The notes under the pieces were generated by a model, which was not told the origin of the DNA, made no database searches, and saw nothing but the letters and a program-made list of their open reading frames with translations. Below are positions 20,247-30,083 of a stretch of DNA of 64,000 nucleotides, piece by piece (position 1 is the stretch's first letter; each line of letters opens with the position of its first letter). The position numbers and the translations under genes were made by a program. The stretch lies in contig CANXME010002014.1 in the NCBI GenBank assembly GCA_948144175.1, positions 434,001 through 498,000 of the forward strand, written 5' to 3'. This DNA is from Closterium sp. NIES-65. Taxonomy: Eukaryota > Streptophyta > Zygnematophyceae > Desmidiales > Closteriaceae.

Positions 20247-23200
20247 GTGAGCAAGCAGCGCGACGTGCCTGCAGAAGCAACAGAAGCAGATCTCGCGCAG
20301 GCGAGCGTGGCGGCAGAGACAAGCGCGGTGGAGGGGGACGGAACGAGTGGTGCTCGAAACCCGCCGCGCAACGGAGAGGAGCGTGGTAGCGGGAGGCGTA
20401 GCAGCAGCTCGCGCTCTCCAGATTTGCGTCAGCAATGCGACGCGGGATGCGGCGACGGCGTGGGCTCGCCAGATCACCGGCGCACTTGTGATGGGGGGCG
20501 CGGCGACGGCATGCGCTCGCCAGATCCGCGGCGCACTCGTGATGGGGGACGCGGCGATGGTGTGCGCTCGCCAGATCCGCGACGCACTCGTGATGGGGGA
20601 AGCGGCGACGGCGTGCGCTCGCCAGATCCGCGGCGCACTCGTGATGGGGGACGCGGCGACGGCGTGCGCTCGCCAGATCCGCGGCGCACTCGTGATGGGG
20701 GACGCGGCGACGGCATGCGCTCGACAGGTCTGCGGCGCACTCGTGAAAAGGGGCGCGGCGACGGCATGCGCTCGCCAGATCCGTGGCCGCTGCATGAGAG
20801 GAGACACGGAAGTGGATACCACTCGCCAGATTCGAGGCAACACCGGGACAGTGGGCGCGGGGGCAGCACGCACTCACTAGATCCGCGGAGAAATCGCGAC
20901 GGGAGAAGCAGAGGGGATTCGCGCTCGCCAGAGCCTCGTTACTCGCGTGATGAGAGACGCGGAGGAGGCAATCGCTCGCCGGACATGCAACGGTACCGTG
21001 GAGAGAAGTGGGGAGACAAGGCGCACTCGCCCGACTGGCGCCTGCGTCATGGAGAAAGCCGGGGAGGCGGATATCGCTCACCGCATCGGCAGCAGAGCAG
21101 GGATGGGAGGCGCGGTGGTGGGTCTCGATCGCCTGGCCGGTATTGGCAGCACGACGGAAGATGTGCCGGACAGGGAGGGCGGGAGCAACATGGCGATAGA
21201 GAAGAAAGCAGTGGGCTGGTGCACAGCCTGGAGCGAGCCAAGGAAGCAAGGGAGGGCCTACAGCGGGCAAAAGGAAGGGGAGCATCAGGGAGATCGGTGG
21301 GAGGGCCGAGCGAGGCATGGGGAGAAGGAAGGGGAGGCACGGCCGTGGGCATGAGGGTGGAGGTGCATACACGCTTCTCAGGAGATCAGCATACGGGGCC
21401 CACGCTGAAGAACTACCTCATGCAAGTGGGCAATGTGCGGTACCGATGTGAGAGGAGCGGCATGGACTCAGTAGACTTTTTCCTGAGCCTGCCGAACACA
21501 CTGGAAGGGGAGGCAGAGACATTGTACAGGATGAAGATGGATGAGCTGTTGGAGAGGGCAAGGAGGTATGGGGAAGACCCCACGGAGGCATTCCTAAGAC
21601 GGCTGAAACGGCAGTTCCCAGGCCACACCGCGGAGAAGATAAGAGAGTTTCAGGACTTCAGGAAGGGGCGGGGCGAGTCACTACTCACCTACTACAACCG
21701 ATTGGTTAACCTGGCAGAGGATGTGAGTTGCGCGGACACGGCCCTGCTCGTGAGTAAGTTTCTGGACGGCCTGGAGGGTACTTTGGGAAGCGGGCTGCGG
21801 TTGAAAGTGTACGAGAGGGGGGCTGACGTGACGCTTGATGAAGTATTCGAGCTAGCAGAGAAGATGGAGATGGCCCAGAGGAAGCTCGAAGCCTACCGGC
21901 AACGCCCAGTGGAGCGAGGCAGAGGACCTACGTGGGCCGCAGCCATGATACCAGAAGAAAAGGAAAGAGGAGGGGGAAGAGGGGATAACAGGACTGACAC
22001 ACGGACGTGCCACCGATGCGGGCAGCCAGGGCACTTGCGCAGAGACTGCAAGAACTGCGACTCCTGTGGTAAGCCCGGACACCGGCGGCGGGAATGCCCA
22101 ACGGCGCCAAAGTGTGACATCTGTGGGAAGGGAGGGCATGCAACGAGGGAGTGTTATCAGCGGGAGGGAGCAGCGAGGAGGACACCAGAGGACCTGGAAA
22201 GGCAGATTGGCAAGCTACAGGCTCAGCTGCAGGCAATGGGACCACGACGCGAGGCAGAAGCGGGGATGTACGCTAAGAAAGAAAAGGAGGAGGATGTAGA
22301 GCAGGATGAAGAAGCTGCATTCATGAGCTGGGCAGGAAGAGCGGAGGATGAGGTGGAACACGAGGAGCAGCCAGCATACATGGCATGGAGAGGAAGGGAG
22401 GAGATGGGGCTGCGCAGCGGGGGAAGGGATGCACGGAAGGAGCAGGTGAGGAAGGAACGAGAGAAAGGACAGAAACCGGAAGTGAAAGAAGAGAGGTGCA
22501 CAGCAGCACGGCACCCTCAGGAGCGGCTGGCGTGCCAGACTTCTGTGCTGCTGATACAAGGAGGCGCGCTGTCGGTGGAAGGGGAGAAGGCCAAGACGGC
22601 TATCATAGACACTGGCGCGCAGAGCGTGATATTAGGGAAGGGGATGGCCGAGAAGCTGGGACTGTGGGCACCGGACAGACATGTAGTGAAGGGGATGCTG
22701 GTGATGACAGCAGAGGGAGGAGAGTCAAAGTGGATGCCATGTACAAGGACTCCAATTGAACTGACGGTGCTCAAAGGAGAGAAGCACGAAACGCCGGTCA
22801 GGATCAGGTGCGGGATCTCAGAATCTGAAGATTTCGACGTTTTGGTGGGCACGGAGATGACCTTTGCACTGGGCATGACCATCTGCTTCTGGAGGGAGAC
22901 GGTGGAATTCAGGACCAGGTGGTGGAGGAAGGGTGAGCCACTGGGACAGCTGCCGGTGCAGTTCGTCAAGACAGAGCCGAAGCGGGCCTACAGGGCGGAT
23001 CTGAAGGAAATGACAGCGAAGCAGGGGGCACAGGAGAGCACGACAAGCAAGGAACAGGGCAGAGAGCTGAGGATGCGCTTCATGGACGAGCCTAGCCAGC
23101 AGACTGATTGGCAGCAACCTATCCGCCTGGTGGAACTATTTGGGGGTATAGGGGCGGGGTTGGCAGCAGTGGTGCGGAACGGGATCGCAGTGAAGCAGTG

Positions 23201-24530
23201 GATTTACGTAGAGAAGGCGGCAGAAGCAAGGAAAATGGCGGAGCATCACGCATGGCAGCTGCACCGCGAGTTCCCGGAGCTGTTGAAGGAAGAAGTGATC
23301 AAGGCAGCAATGAGTAGAGGAGTGCACGATGTACGGGCCATCACAGAGGCTGAGGTGGCGAGCTGGGGGCACGTGGACCTGTTGGTGGCGGGATGGGAAT
23401 GCCAAGGGGTATCATGGGCAGGGAAGGGCAAGGGTGAGCAAGACCTGCGGACACAACTGATGGAGGACTTGTTCAAAATTCTGGAGTGGCTGCAGGCTCG
23501 ACAAAGCAGGGTGGCCTACCTGCTGGAGCATTTAGACATGGAAGGAGATGTGCGCGAGCCCATACGAGTAGTAAGGGAGCGAGTGACCAGACATGTGGGA
23601 AAGGGAGTGAGCTGCGACGCGACACGGATGGGAGCTTACGCACACAGGCTCAGGATGTACTGGCAAAATGTGGTGCCAGCGGAAGACCTGCAGAAGGAGA
23701 TAGAGGGGGTACGGAGAGCAGGGGGGCGGAAGCTGAGCGATATACTGGAGTCTGGGCGAACGCCAGCACCAGTGAATAAGAAGAGCTACAGCCGACATTA
23801 TCCGTGCAATCAAGTGGGGCAGGAGAGGCAAGCACTGCCTACGCTAGTGTCATATGAGGGGGCAGCAGGGTACCAGATGGATGGGAAGCAGCCAGGCCCA
23901 GGACTAGTGCTCGACCACGGGAAGGGAAGATGGGAGGAGCCCACGGCCCTGGAGAGGGAGCTGGCTATGGGGTACAAGGAGAACGCTACAGCAGCCCCTG
24001 GCGTCACTGAACAGGAACGGAGGCGGGCAATGGGGAACGCAATGGATGGGTACGTGATGAGGTGGTTGGTGCAGCGGATGTGGAGAGAGACAGTGCAGCG
24101 CTGGGGACTGAAGGAGGGAGAGAACACAGTAGCAACGGTGAGGCAGGGGGCATGGGCCTGCCTGCCGAAAGCAGAGCATGAGTGGAAGATAGGTGAGAGC
24201 ATGAGTGAGGGAGGGAAGGCAGCCATGCTGGCACTGCTGGTTAAGCACAGGAGGGGCTTCGCTTTCACCCTGCAGGAGTTGGGGAAGTGCAAGATCAAGG
24301 AGATGGCATTGAAGCTGAGCAGCGATGAGCCGGTGTTCCACCGCCGAAGAAAGATGCCGCCTGGGGATGAGGCGATCTGCAGGGAGAAAATAAAGGAGTT
24401 ACTGGAAGCTGGATTGATCAGAAGGTCAGAGTCAGAGTACGCGACCCCGACGGTAGTGGCAGCCAGGAAGGATTTGACAGGAGAGGTGCTGAGCCGCAGG
24501 ATGTGCGGCGATTACAGAGATCTTAATTAG
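20247..24530 (+). CDS. G1 main open frame: Gag, zinc knuckles, protease, DNMT3-like methyltransferase, start of RT
   Basis: 1427 codons open. Residue numbers from 20247. Residues about 70-190: 17-residue repeats (RSPDPRRTRDGGRGDGV type). About 370-560: Gag domain (FRKGRGESLLTYYNRL). About 588-640: three CCHC zinc knuckles (CHRCGQPGHLRRDC, CDSCGKPGHRRREC, CDICGKGGHATREC). About 783: aspartic protease IIDTGAQ. 954-1286: cytosine-5 methyltransferase (separate entry). From about 1345: RT begins (KMPPGDEAICREKIKELLEAG) and reaches CGDYRDLN before TAG 24528. The first ATG of this frame may not be the natural start, since the same frame is open upstream but for one TAG. The insertion of a methyltransferase between protease and RT is the striking point. 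Confidence 0.9.
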   Translation: MSKQRDVPAEATEADLAQASVAAETSAVEGDGTSGARNPPRNGEERGSGRRSSSSRSPDLRQQCDAGCGDGVGSPDHRRTCDGGRGDGMRSPDPRRTRDGGRGDGVRSPDPRRTRDGGSGDGVRSPDPRRTRDGGRGDGVRSPDPRRTRDGGRGDGMRSTGLRRTREKGRGDGMRSPDPWPLHERRHGSGYHSPDSRQHRDSGRGGSTHSLDPRRNRDGRSRGDSRSPEPRYSRDERRGGGNRSPDMQRYRGEKWGDKAHSPDWRLRHGESRGGGYRSPHRQQSRDGRRGGGSRSPGRYWQHDGRCAGQGGREQHGDREESSGLVHSLERAKEAREGLQRAKGRGASGRSVGGPSEAWGEGRGGTAVGMRVEVHTRFSGDQHTGPTLKNYLMQVGNVRYRCERSGMDSVDFFLSLPNTLEGEAETLYRMKMDELLERARRYGEDPTEAFLRRLKRQFPGHTAEKIREFQDFRKGRGESLLTYYNRLVNLAEDVSCADTALLVSKFLDGLEGTLGSGLRLKVYERGADVTLDEVFELAEKMEMAQRKLEAYRQRPVERGRGPTWAAAMIPEEKERGGGRGDNRTDTRTCHRCGQPGHLRRDCKNCDSCGKPGHRRRECPTAPKCDICGKGGHATRECYQREGAARRTPEDLERQIGKLQAQLQAMGPRREAEAGMYAKKEKEEDVEQDEEAAFMSWAGRAEDEVEHEEQPAYMAWRGREEMGLRSGGRDARKEQVRKEREKGQKPEVKEERCTAARHPQERLACQTSVLLIQGGALSVEGEKAKTAIIDTGAQSVILGKGMAEKLGLWAPDRHVVKGMLVMTAEGGESKWMPCTRTPIELTVLKGEKHETPVRIRCGISESEDFDVLVGTEMTFALGMTICFWRETVEFRTRWWRKGEPLGQLPVQFVKTEPKRAYRADLKEMTAKQGAQESTTSKEQGRELRMRFMDEPSQQTDWQQPIRLVELFGGIGAGLAAVVRNGIAVKQWIYVEKAAEARKMAEHHAWQLHREFPELLKEEVIKAAMSRGVHDVRAITEAEVASWGHVDLLVAGWECQGVSWAGKGKGEQDLRTQLMEDLFKILEWLQARQSRVAYLLEHLDMEGDVREPIRVVRERVTRHVGKGVSCDATRMGAYAHRLRMYWQNVVPAEDLQKEIEGVRRAGGRKLSDILESGRTPAPVNKKSYSRHYPCNQVGQERQALPTLVSYEGAAGYQMDGKQPGPGLVLDHGKGRWEEPTALERELAMGYKENATAAPGVTEQERRRAMGNAMDGYVMRWLVQRMWRETVQRWGLKEGENTVATVRQGAWACLPKAEHEWKIGESMSEGGKAAMLALLVKHRRGFAFTLQELGKCKIKEMALKLSSDEPVFHRRRKMPPGDEAICREKIKELLEAGLIRRSESEYATPTVVAARKDLTGEVLSRRMCGDYRDLN
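20460..20800 (+). repeat. 51-bp tandem repeat in the G1 N-terminal coding region
   Basis: About six units start at GCTCGCCAGATCCGC (near 20465, 20516, 20567, 20618, 20669). Each encodes 17 residues of the type RSPDPRRTRDGGRGDGV, so copy number changes keep the frame. The product is highly basic and may bind nucleic acid. Confidence 0.82.
23106..24105 (+). other. DNMT3-like cytosine-5 DNA methyltransferase domain inside G1
   Basis: About 333 residues, without a stop. Motif I IRLVELFGGIGAGL (S-adenosylmethionine binding) at residue 959; VHDVRAIT before motif IV; motif IV AGWECQGVSWAGKGKG with catalytic Cys1052; motif VI LLEHLD with Glu1094; motif VIII YAHRLRMYWQN with Arg1134 and Arg1136; target-recognition region of about 95 residues; motifs IX-X with GVTEQERRRAMGNAM. 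The order and the HRxRxxW form resemble DNMT3 and plant DRM-group enzymes rather than DNMT1. Unusual: the Pro of the PC motif is Glu, and ENV of motif VI is EHL. The domain would methylate cytosines de novo, possibly on the element's own cDNA; activity is unproven. Confidence 0.88.
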
Positions 24531-24536
24531 ATCACC

Positions 24537-26003
24537 GTGCCGGACAGGTACCCCATGCCGATGGCGGAGGAGCTCTTTGACAAGATGGCCGACGGGGTGT
24601 ACTTCACGACGCTGGACCTGCGCCAGGGATTCAATCAAATAAAAATCAGGGAAGAAGATGTGAAGAAGACAGCCTTCCACAGACCGGACGGGCTGTACGA
24701 GTGGCTATACATGCCCTTCGGCCTACGGAACGCCTCGGCGGTGTTTCAACGAGTCATGGACGCGGTGCTGCGGGGAATTGAACATGCAGCATGCTACATC
24801 GATGATGTAGTCATCTTCAGCTTGACCGAGCAGCAGCATCTGGAGGACGTGGAGAGGACCCTGAGTGCAATAGAGGAGGCAGGGCTCACATGCCATCCCA
24901 ACAAATGCAGGTGGGGGGAACGGACGGTGCAGTACCTGGGGTATGAGGTGACAGGGGGACAGATCGGGATCCAGCAAGCAAAGGTACAGGTGCTGGACAG
25001 GCTGAGGGAACCTAGAGACAAGTCAGGGCTGCGCGCGGTCTTGGGCTTCCTCAGCTACTACAGGCGCTTTGTGCCTAACTTCAGTAAGAGGGCGGCGGTG
25101 CTGAATGGGATACTGCGTGAGGACAAGGCATGGGAGTGGGGAGAGCAGCAGAGGGTAGCACTCCAAGACCTCATGACAGCCGTAAAGACGGCGACAGTGC
25201 TACGGCTGCCAGCAGCAGACCAACCTTTCGTCCTCTACACCGATTGGAGCAGCCAGGGGATGGGGGCAATACTGTGCCAGGGGGTGGAGGGAGTGGAGAA
25301 GGTGGTAGCCTACGCCAGCAGGAGCTGCAACCCCGCAGAGGCACAGTATAGCTCATACATAGGGGAGGGACTGGCGGCAGTGTGGGCAGTTGGGCACTTC
25401 AGGGTGTACCTGCAGGGCCGCGAGTTCACCTTGGTCACTGATCATCAGCCCCTCACGTGGCTGATGACCACACCAGGGCTGACGGGAAGGAACGCCAGGT
25501 GGGCCGTGAAGCTGCAGGAATATGATTTCCAGATCAGGCACAGGCCGGGGAAGACGCTGCAGCACGTAGACGATCTCTCCCGTAATCCACCACTGCTGGA
25601 AACAGGACAAGGAACACAGGGGACGGAGGGGACAGAGCAGGAGCCAGCGCACACCCTGATCATGCTGGCGAGAGAAGTGGAACAAGTCGGTGCCAAGGGG
25701 AGTAAGGGGCCAGCGGACATATGGCAGGATGAGAAGGCGATGAAGTGGGTGAGGGGAGAAACAGAGGAAGACGAGGCAGTGTCTGACAGAGTGAGAGCAC
25801 GAGGACACCACTACAGGTGGTACCAGCAGCAGCTGCAGGTCAAGACAGAGGACGGTTGGAAGCTGGTGCCAGCGCCACAGGACCGTGAAGCAATAATCAA
25901 AGAGGTACACACTAAGCTGGGACACTTCGGACATGAGAGGACCGTACATCTGCTGAAGACGGGCTGGTGGTGGGAAGGGATGCGCAGACAGGTGAAAGAG
26001 TAG
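24537..26003 (+). pseudogene. G1 reverse transcriptase, RNase H and integrase zinc finger
   Basis: Continues the frame of 20247-24530 after TAG 24528. Contains RT motifs TTLDLRQGFNQI, MPFGLRNASAVFQ and YIDDVVIF (catalytic DD near 24800), RNase H (LYTDWSSQGMGA, DHQPLTWLM), and the integrase H2C2 finger (HTKLGHFGHERT, then CEACQRSK after the stop TAG 26001). All catalytic residues seen are intact. Family: Ty3/gypsy (Metaviridae). Function: copies element RNA into DNA. Confidence 0.9.
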
Positions 26004-27128
26004 GTAGAGGGGTGTGAGGCATGTCAGAGGAGCAAAGCCAACCTGACGCAGACCAAAGCAGAGCTGACCTCACTGCCAATCTGCGGGCTAGGGTTCCGAT
26101 GGTCCTTAGACCTGGCGGGGGAGCTGCCCCTAAGCAGGAGTGGGAACCAGTACATCGTGTTCATGGTGGAGCATGTGAGCAAGTGGCTGGAGGTGAGAGC
26201 CATCCCCAGCAAGAGCTCAAGGCACATTGCAGCAGCTTTCAAGGCACAGGTCGTGTGTAGGTTTGGGGCATGTGGGGAGGTGCTTACAGACCAGGGAACG
26301 GAGTTCCAGGGGGAGTTCAAGAAGTTGCTGGCGGAGTCGGGCATCACCCATCGGAAGACCTCTCGCTACCACCCGCAGAGCGACGGGCTGACTGAGCGAG
26401 CAGTGCAGACCTTCAAGCGAGGGCTCCGAGCCTATGGGGAGCAGCGGAAGAGGGACTGGGATGAGGAGCTGGACTGGATCGCAGCAAGGTATAGATTCGG
26501 GAAGCAGGCAGCATTGAAGGATCATTCCCCATACAGCGTGCTATACGGACGGGACCCAATCCTGCCTGTGGGGGCACCACGGGTGCTGACAGACACAGTG
26601 ACAGCGGGCACAATCAAGAACTGGGTAGCCCTGTCCGAGGTGAGGGCGCGGTACATGCGTTACATGATGCCAGCCGCGCTGGAGAACCTGCGCACCGCAC
26701 AGCTCAAAGATGCCAGGCGATATGAACAAAGGCAGCAAAAGGGGGAGGGCCGAGCGGCAAGGGCCATCAGCGAAGGACAGGAAGTGTATCTGAAGAAGGC
26801 CAAGCAGGACACCCTAGATGTGGGATTGGGGACAGTGCGCTGGAAAGTCAAGGAGGTGCGCCCATCAGGAGTGCTGGTCTTGGAAAATGACGCGGGGGCG
26901 CAGCTGCGGGAACATCAGACGAACACGGCAGTGATAAGGGGAACAGGGCCTCAGCGTACTGGTCCTGTGACCCGCGCTCAAGCTGCTCGAGCACGGGACA
27001 GGAGGGGGCAGAGAGTGGCTGAGGCAATAGAGGGAACGAAGGAGAGACAGAGAAGGAGAATCAAGGCAAAGAAGAGTGCAGCCGCAACTCCGACAGCTGT
27101 CACCGAATATGCACGGTTGTGCATATAA
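26004..27128 (+). pseudogene. G1 integrase core and C-terminal tail
   Basis: Same frame again. Finger residues CEACQRSK, then the core with a first Asp in WSLDLAGE, second Asp in LTDQGTEF and Glu in SDGLTERAV, followed by a YGRDPILP segment typical of gypsy integrases, and a basic tail (ARARDRRGQRV) that replaces a chromodomain. The reading frame runs 19 bases into the 3' LTR before TAA. Confidence 0.85.
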
Positions 27129-27476
27129 GGTGCCAGTATGATTAAGGTGTAGGACGGGTGTAGTGATGTGTTGTATTTGGTGTATGCAGCCTCAAGGATA
27201 AGTAGGTGGGGGGCTGGGAAATTGACGCGGAGTCGGTAGGAGATCACCAAGGGGTGAAATCCTCGCGACCAATGGGAACAAACCCACCCAGGCCCGAGCC
27301 GCACATTGAGAAATGCACGGCTCGAGCCAGGGACAGGTAAGTTCACTCTCACACACACACACACAATGCTTTCCGTTTGTTATCCTTTCGTATAGTGGAT
27401 TCTGGTTACCTCTAGCCTTGCGTTTGGTGACACCCACTCAGGGAGGACCGTTGAGGTGAGAGTCTCATCACTTTCA
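27110..27476 (+). repeat. 3' LTR of gypsy G1
   Basis: 367 bp, TGCACGGTTG...CTTTCA; about five differences from the 5' LTR and a CA repeat longer by one unit. Confidence 0.9.
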
Positions 27477-27477
27477 T

Positions 27478-27563
27478 GAGAGTGGCTGAGGCAATAGAGG
27501 GAACGAAGGAGAGACAGAGCAGGAGAATCAAGGCAAACAAGAGTGCAGCCGCAACTCCGACAG
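27478..27563 (+). repeat. Stray copy of the G1 integrase tail after the 3' LTR
   Basis: 86 bases that repeat 27011-27096 with two differences, lying outside the element between its 3' LTR and copia C. The junction with copia C is the inverted repeat GCAACTCC (27551-27558) and GGAGTTGC (27564-27571). Together with the 186-base direct repeat it indicates a complex insertion or later rearrangement. Confidence 0.88.
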
Positions 27564-29713
27564 GGAGTTGCCATCTATGATCTTGATTTTGATGCCATTC
27601 TTTCTGCCATGTATGCTGTGACTATTAGTGATGAGGGTGACTGTTACCGGTGTTTCCCGCCCGATCCGGGCATTGAGACTGCTGCTCTAGGTACTGGTGC
27701 GGCTGCTGCCCTAGGTGCTTGCGACGCTGCTGCTCTAGGTGCTAGTGCGCCTGCGTCCTCAGGTACTGGTGAGTCTGCGCTCTCAGGTACTGCGTCGGCT
27801 TCGGCCTCTCTCACCTTCACCCTTGACTCTGGGGCTTCTCGCTCCTTCTTTCGGAACCGCACCACACTCACGCCGCTTAGTCGGCCGATTGCGGTGTCCC
27901 TGACTGACCCCTCTGGGGGTCCTGTCCTGTCTCACTTCTCCACAGTCCTCCCGGGTCCGGCAGCTCCCTCTGGCACCCTGTCTGGTCTCTACCTCCCCTC
28001 GTTCTCTACGAACTTGGTGAGTGGTGCTGACCTACAGGATGGGGGAGTACACCAGTTCACTCCTGCGCGTCAGCGGGTGACGCATTGCACAGACGCCCGC
28101 ACAGGCCGACACTTGGCTACGTTTACACGTCAGCCGGGGTCGAGCCTGTACACACTGACCACTGCGTCTCCTCCAGTTGCTGAGTCTGGTAGGGTAGCTG
28201 CATCGGGTCAGGTGTTTGCTGCAGCGTCCAGGTCTGGTCCTGAGCCTGCCCCCTGTTCGTGTCGTCTCCTCTCTCACGAGACTCTCCTCTAGCACCACCG
28301 CCTTGTTCACCCCTCTCTGCTTCGGCTCAGAGGCATGGCCTCCCGTCTTCTTGTTTCTGGTCTCCCCAGGTCCCTCCCTCCCCTTCCTCAGGGGCCTGGC
28401 CCTTCCTGTGTCCCCTGTGTCGAGGGGCGCCAGCGGGCTGCCCCTCACTCCTCCCAGTTTCCTCCGACAGAGGCCCCGCTGCAGACGCTTCACATGGACG
28501 TGTGGGGCCCTGCCCGCGTCCGTGGATAGGGTCACGAGCGCTACTTCCTGCTTATTGTTGACGACTACTCGCGTTACACCGCAGTCTTCCCCTTGCTCAG
28601 CAAGGGTGATGTCACTGAGGTGCTGATCGACTGGATCCGCGCAGCTCGTCTCCAGCTCAGGCAGAGCTTTGGCTCGGACTTTCCTGTTCTGCGTCTGCAC
28701 TCAGACAAAGGCGGAGAGTTTTCCTCTGGCCTTCTCAGAACCTACTCTCGCACGAGGCATCCGTCAGACCTACACGCTTCCGGACTCTCCACAGCAAAAT
28801 GGGATTGCTGAGCGCCGCATTGGCATGGTCATGGACGTCGCTCGTACGTCTATGATGCATGCGGCTGCCCCCCATTTTCTGTGGCCGTTTGCGGTGAGGT
28901 ACGCGGCGCATCAGATCAACCTCCACCCAAGGGTCTCCAGGCAGGAGACCTCCCCAGCCTTGCTGTGGACGGGGAAGGTTGGCGATGCGTCTGCGTTCCG
29001 GGTCTGGGGATCTCGGGCGCTTGTCCACGACTTGTCTGCGGACAAGCTGTCCCCTCGTGCTGCTCCTTGCGTCTTCCTGGGGTTCCCCCCTGACGCGCCT
29101 GGGTGGCAGTTCTACCACCCCACCTCTCGCTGTGTTTTGTCCTCCCAGGACGTCACGTTTGACGAGTCGGTACCCTACTACCGCCTCTTCCCCTACCGCA
29201 CTCCGTCCCTCCCCCCGCCCCCGCTCTTCCTTGTCCCAGGTCCCCCCCCGGTAGACCCCCCCCCCTCCTCAGGGTCCTGCCCCTTCAGGTGTGTCCCAGG
29301 TAGACGCAGTCGAGCCTGTCAAGGTTACTGGTGACTCTGGTGCTACTGAGGGTGCTGAGCCTGGGGGTGATAAGCCTGGGGGTTCTGAGCCTGGGGGTGC
29401 TGAGCCTAGGGGTGCTGCGACTGGGGGTGCTGAGCCTGGGGGTGCTGAGCCTGGGGGTGCTGCGACTGGGGGTGCTGAGCCTGGGGGTGCTACGCTTGGG
29501 GGTGCTGTGCCTGGGGGTGCTGAGCCTGGGGGTGCTGAGCCTGAGGGCGCTGAGCCTGGAGGTGCTACGCCTGGAGGTCCTCCGGGGGCATCGTCTCGCC
29601 GGGAGCCACTCTCTCCACCGGGGCTGCGTGAATGGTTTGCCCGGCGCTGGAGGCGTGCTGCTGGAGCTGGAGGTTCTTCGGCTGCTGCGGGTGCTGGTGC
29701 CGCGGGTCCCGGA
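27563..29713 (+). pseudogene. Copia C gag end, protease and integrase (middle part), broken
   Basis: Resumes copia C after G1, first repeating 19170-19355. Frame open 27543-28292 with the protease LDSGAS near 27822. Stop TAG 28290-28292 replaces TGG of the WHHRLGH motif; TAG near 28527; frameshifts near 28745 and 29265. Integrase motifs HMDVWGP, HSDKGGEF and QQNGIAERR are visible. From 29330 the linker repeats (E)PGGA. Cut at 29713 by gypsy G2. Confidence 0.87.
29330..29580 (+). repeat. 15-bp tandem repeat of the integrase-RT linker, copia C
   Basis: GAGCCTGGGGGTGCT units encode EPGGA. The same linker repeats occur in copia A (4190-4430) and D (41708-41900), which shows that a low-complexity linker is a shared design, while unit numbers differ. 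Confidence 0.85.
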
Positions 29714-30081
29714 TGTGAGAGTACGTCGGCTTATGCTTGTTATTCATGCTTGCTATTTTTTCCTTACGCTATTCCTAGCTTAGGATTATTTTCTGCATGC
29801 ATGAATTTCTTGATTTCCTAGGTTCGTTGCTATACTATAGTTATTATAGTTATAGGCACCAAACCAGGTTACGTGCACCGAACTCAAGCTATTCGGTCGC
29901 CACCGAATTGCTTTCTACCGAGTTCGGGAAGGTTCTGTTCGGGACGCTTCGCGACCCTCAGAACATTCGCGTCACACCTGGGTTACGTGCCTTGTGTCGA
30001 GCCTATATATAGCCTCATGTTGTACCCAAGTGATCATTCAATTCAAACTCTCTGTTCTGAGCTCGATCCTAGATCCTCACA
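29714..30081 (+). repeat. 5' LTR of gypsy G2
   Basis: TGTGAGAGTACG...GATCCTCACA. A TATATATAG box at about 30004-30011 is a likely core promoter. Confidence 0.9.
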
Positions 30082-30083
30082 CT

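Larger units (their letters stand above)
19752..27128 (+). pseudogene. G1 Gag-Pol-methyltransferase polyprotein frame, with three TAG stops
   Basis: One reading frame of about 2458 codons from ATG 19752 to TAA 27126-27128, the latter inside the 3' LTR. It is interrupted only by TAG at 20190-20192, 24528-24530 and 26001-26003, with no frameshift. The region before the first stop encodes an Arg/Ser-rich basic segment (repeats of RSPRRPDRS type). The last part (26004-27128) carries the integrase core: D in ELPLSRSGNQY region, TDQGTEFQG, and E in HPQSDGLTERAVQ, followed by a basic tail without a chromodomain. Each stop could come from CAG by one C-to-T change, and no other damage is seen, so the element was probably active recently. 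Readthrough cannot be excluded but is not needed. Confidence 0.85.
19353..27476 (+). mobile_element. Gypsy G1: Ty3/gypsy element encoding a DNA methyltransferase
   Basis: 8.1 kb. LTRs 19353-19717 and 27110-27476 (TG...CA) differ at about five bases plus a CA-repeat length change. Between them one frame encodes an Arg-rich N-terminus, Gag, three zinc knuckles, protease, a cytosine-5 methyltransferase, RT, RNase H and integrase. Three TAG stops interrupt this frame. There is no tRNA-type TGG primer site, but the bases after the 5' LTR are complementary to a segment inside the LTR. I see no clear polypurine tract next to the 3' LTR. Inserted in copia C gag. Confidence 0.92.

Noticed and set aside
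20460-20800. CRISPR array
   Set aside because: Contiguous 51-bp coding repeats without spacers, in a eukaryotic element.
20347-20880. Other frames across the 51-bp repeats of G1
   Set aside because: The repeat unit is a multiple of three, so all frames stay open; only the frame joined to Gag and protease is meaningful.
23106-24105. A host methyltransferase gene interrupted by a gypsy element
   Set aside because: The domain lies in one open frame with Gag and protease before it and RT after it, between LTRs; no exon structure or separate start is seen.
19752-27128. TAG reassigned to an amino acid
   Set aside because: TAA and TGA stops also break the sibling elements, copia A ends at TAG, and the TAG sites fit C-to-T decay of CAG.
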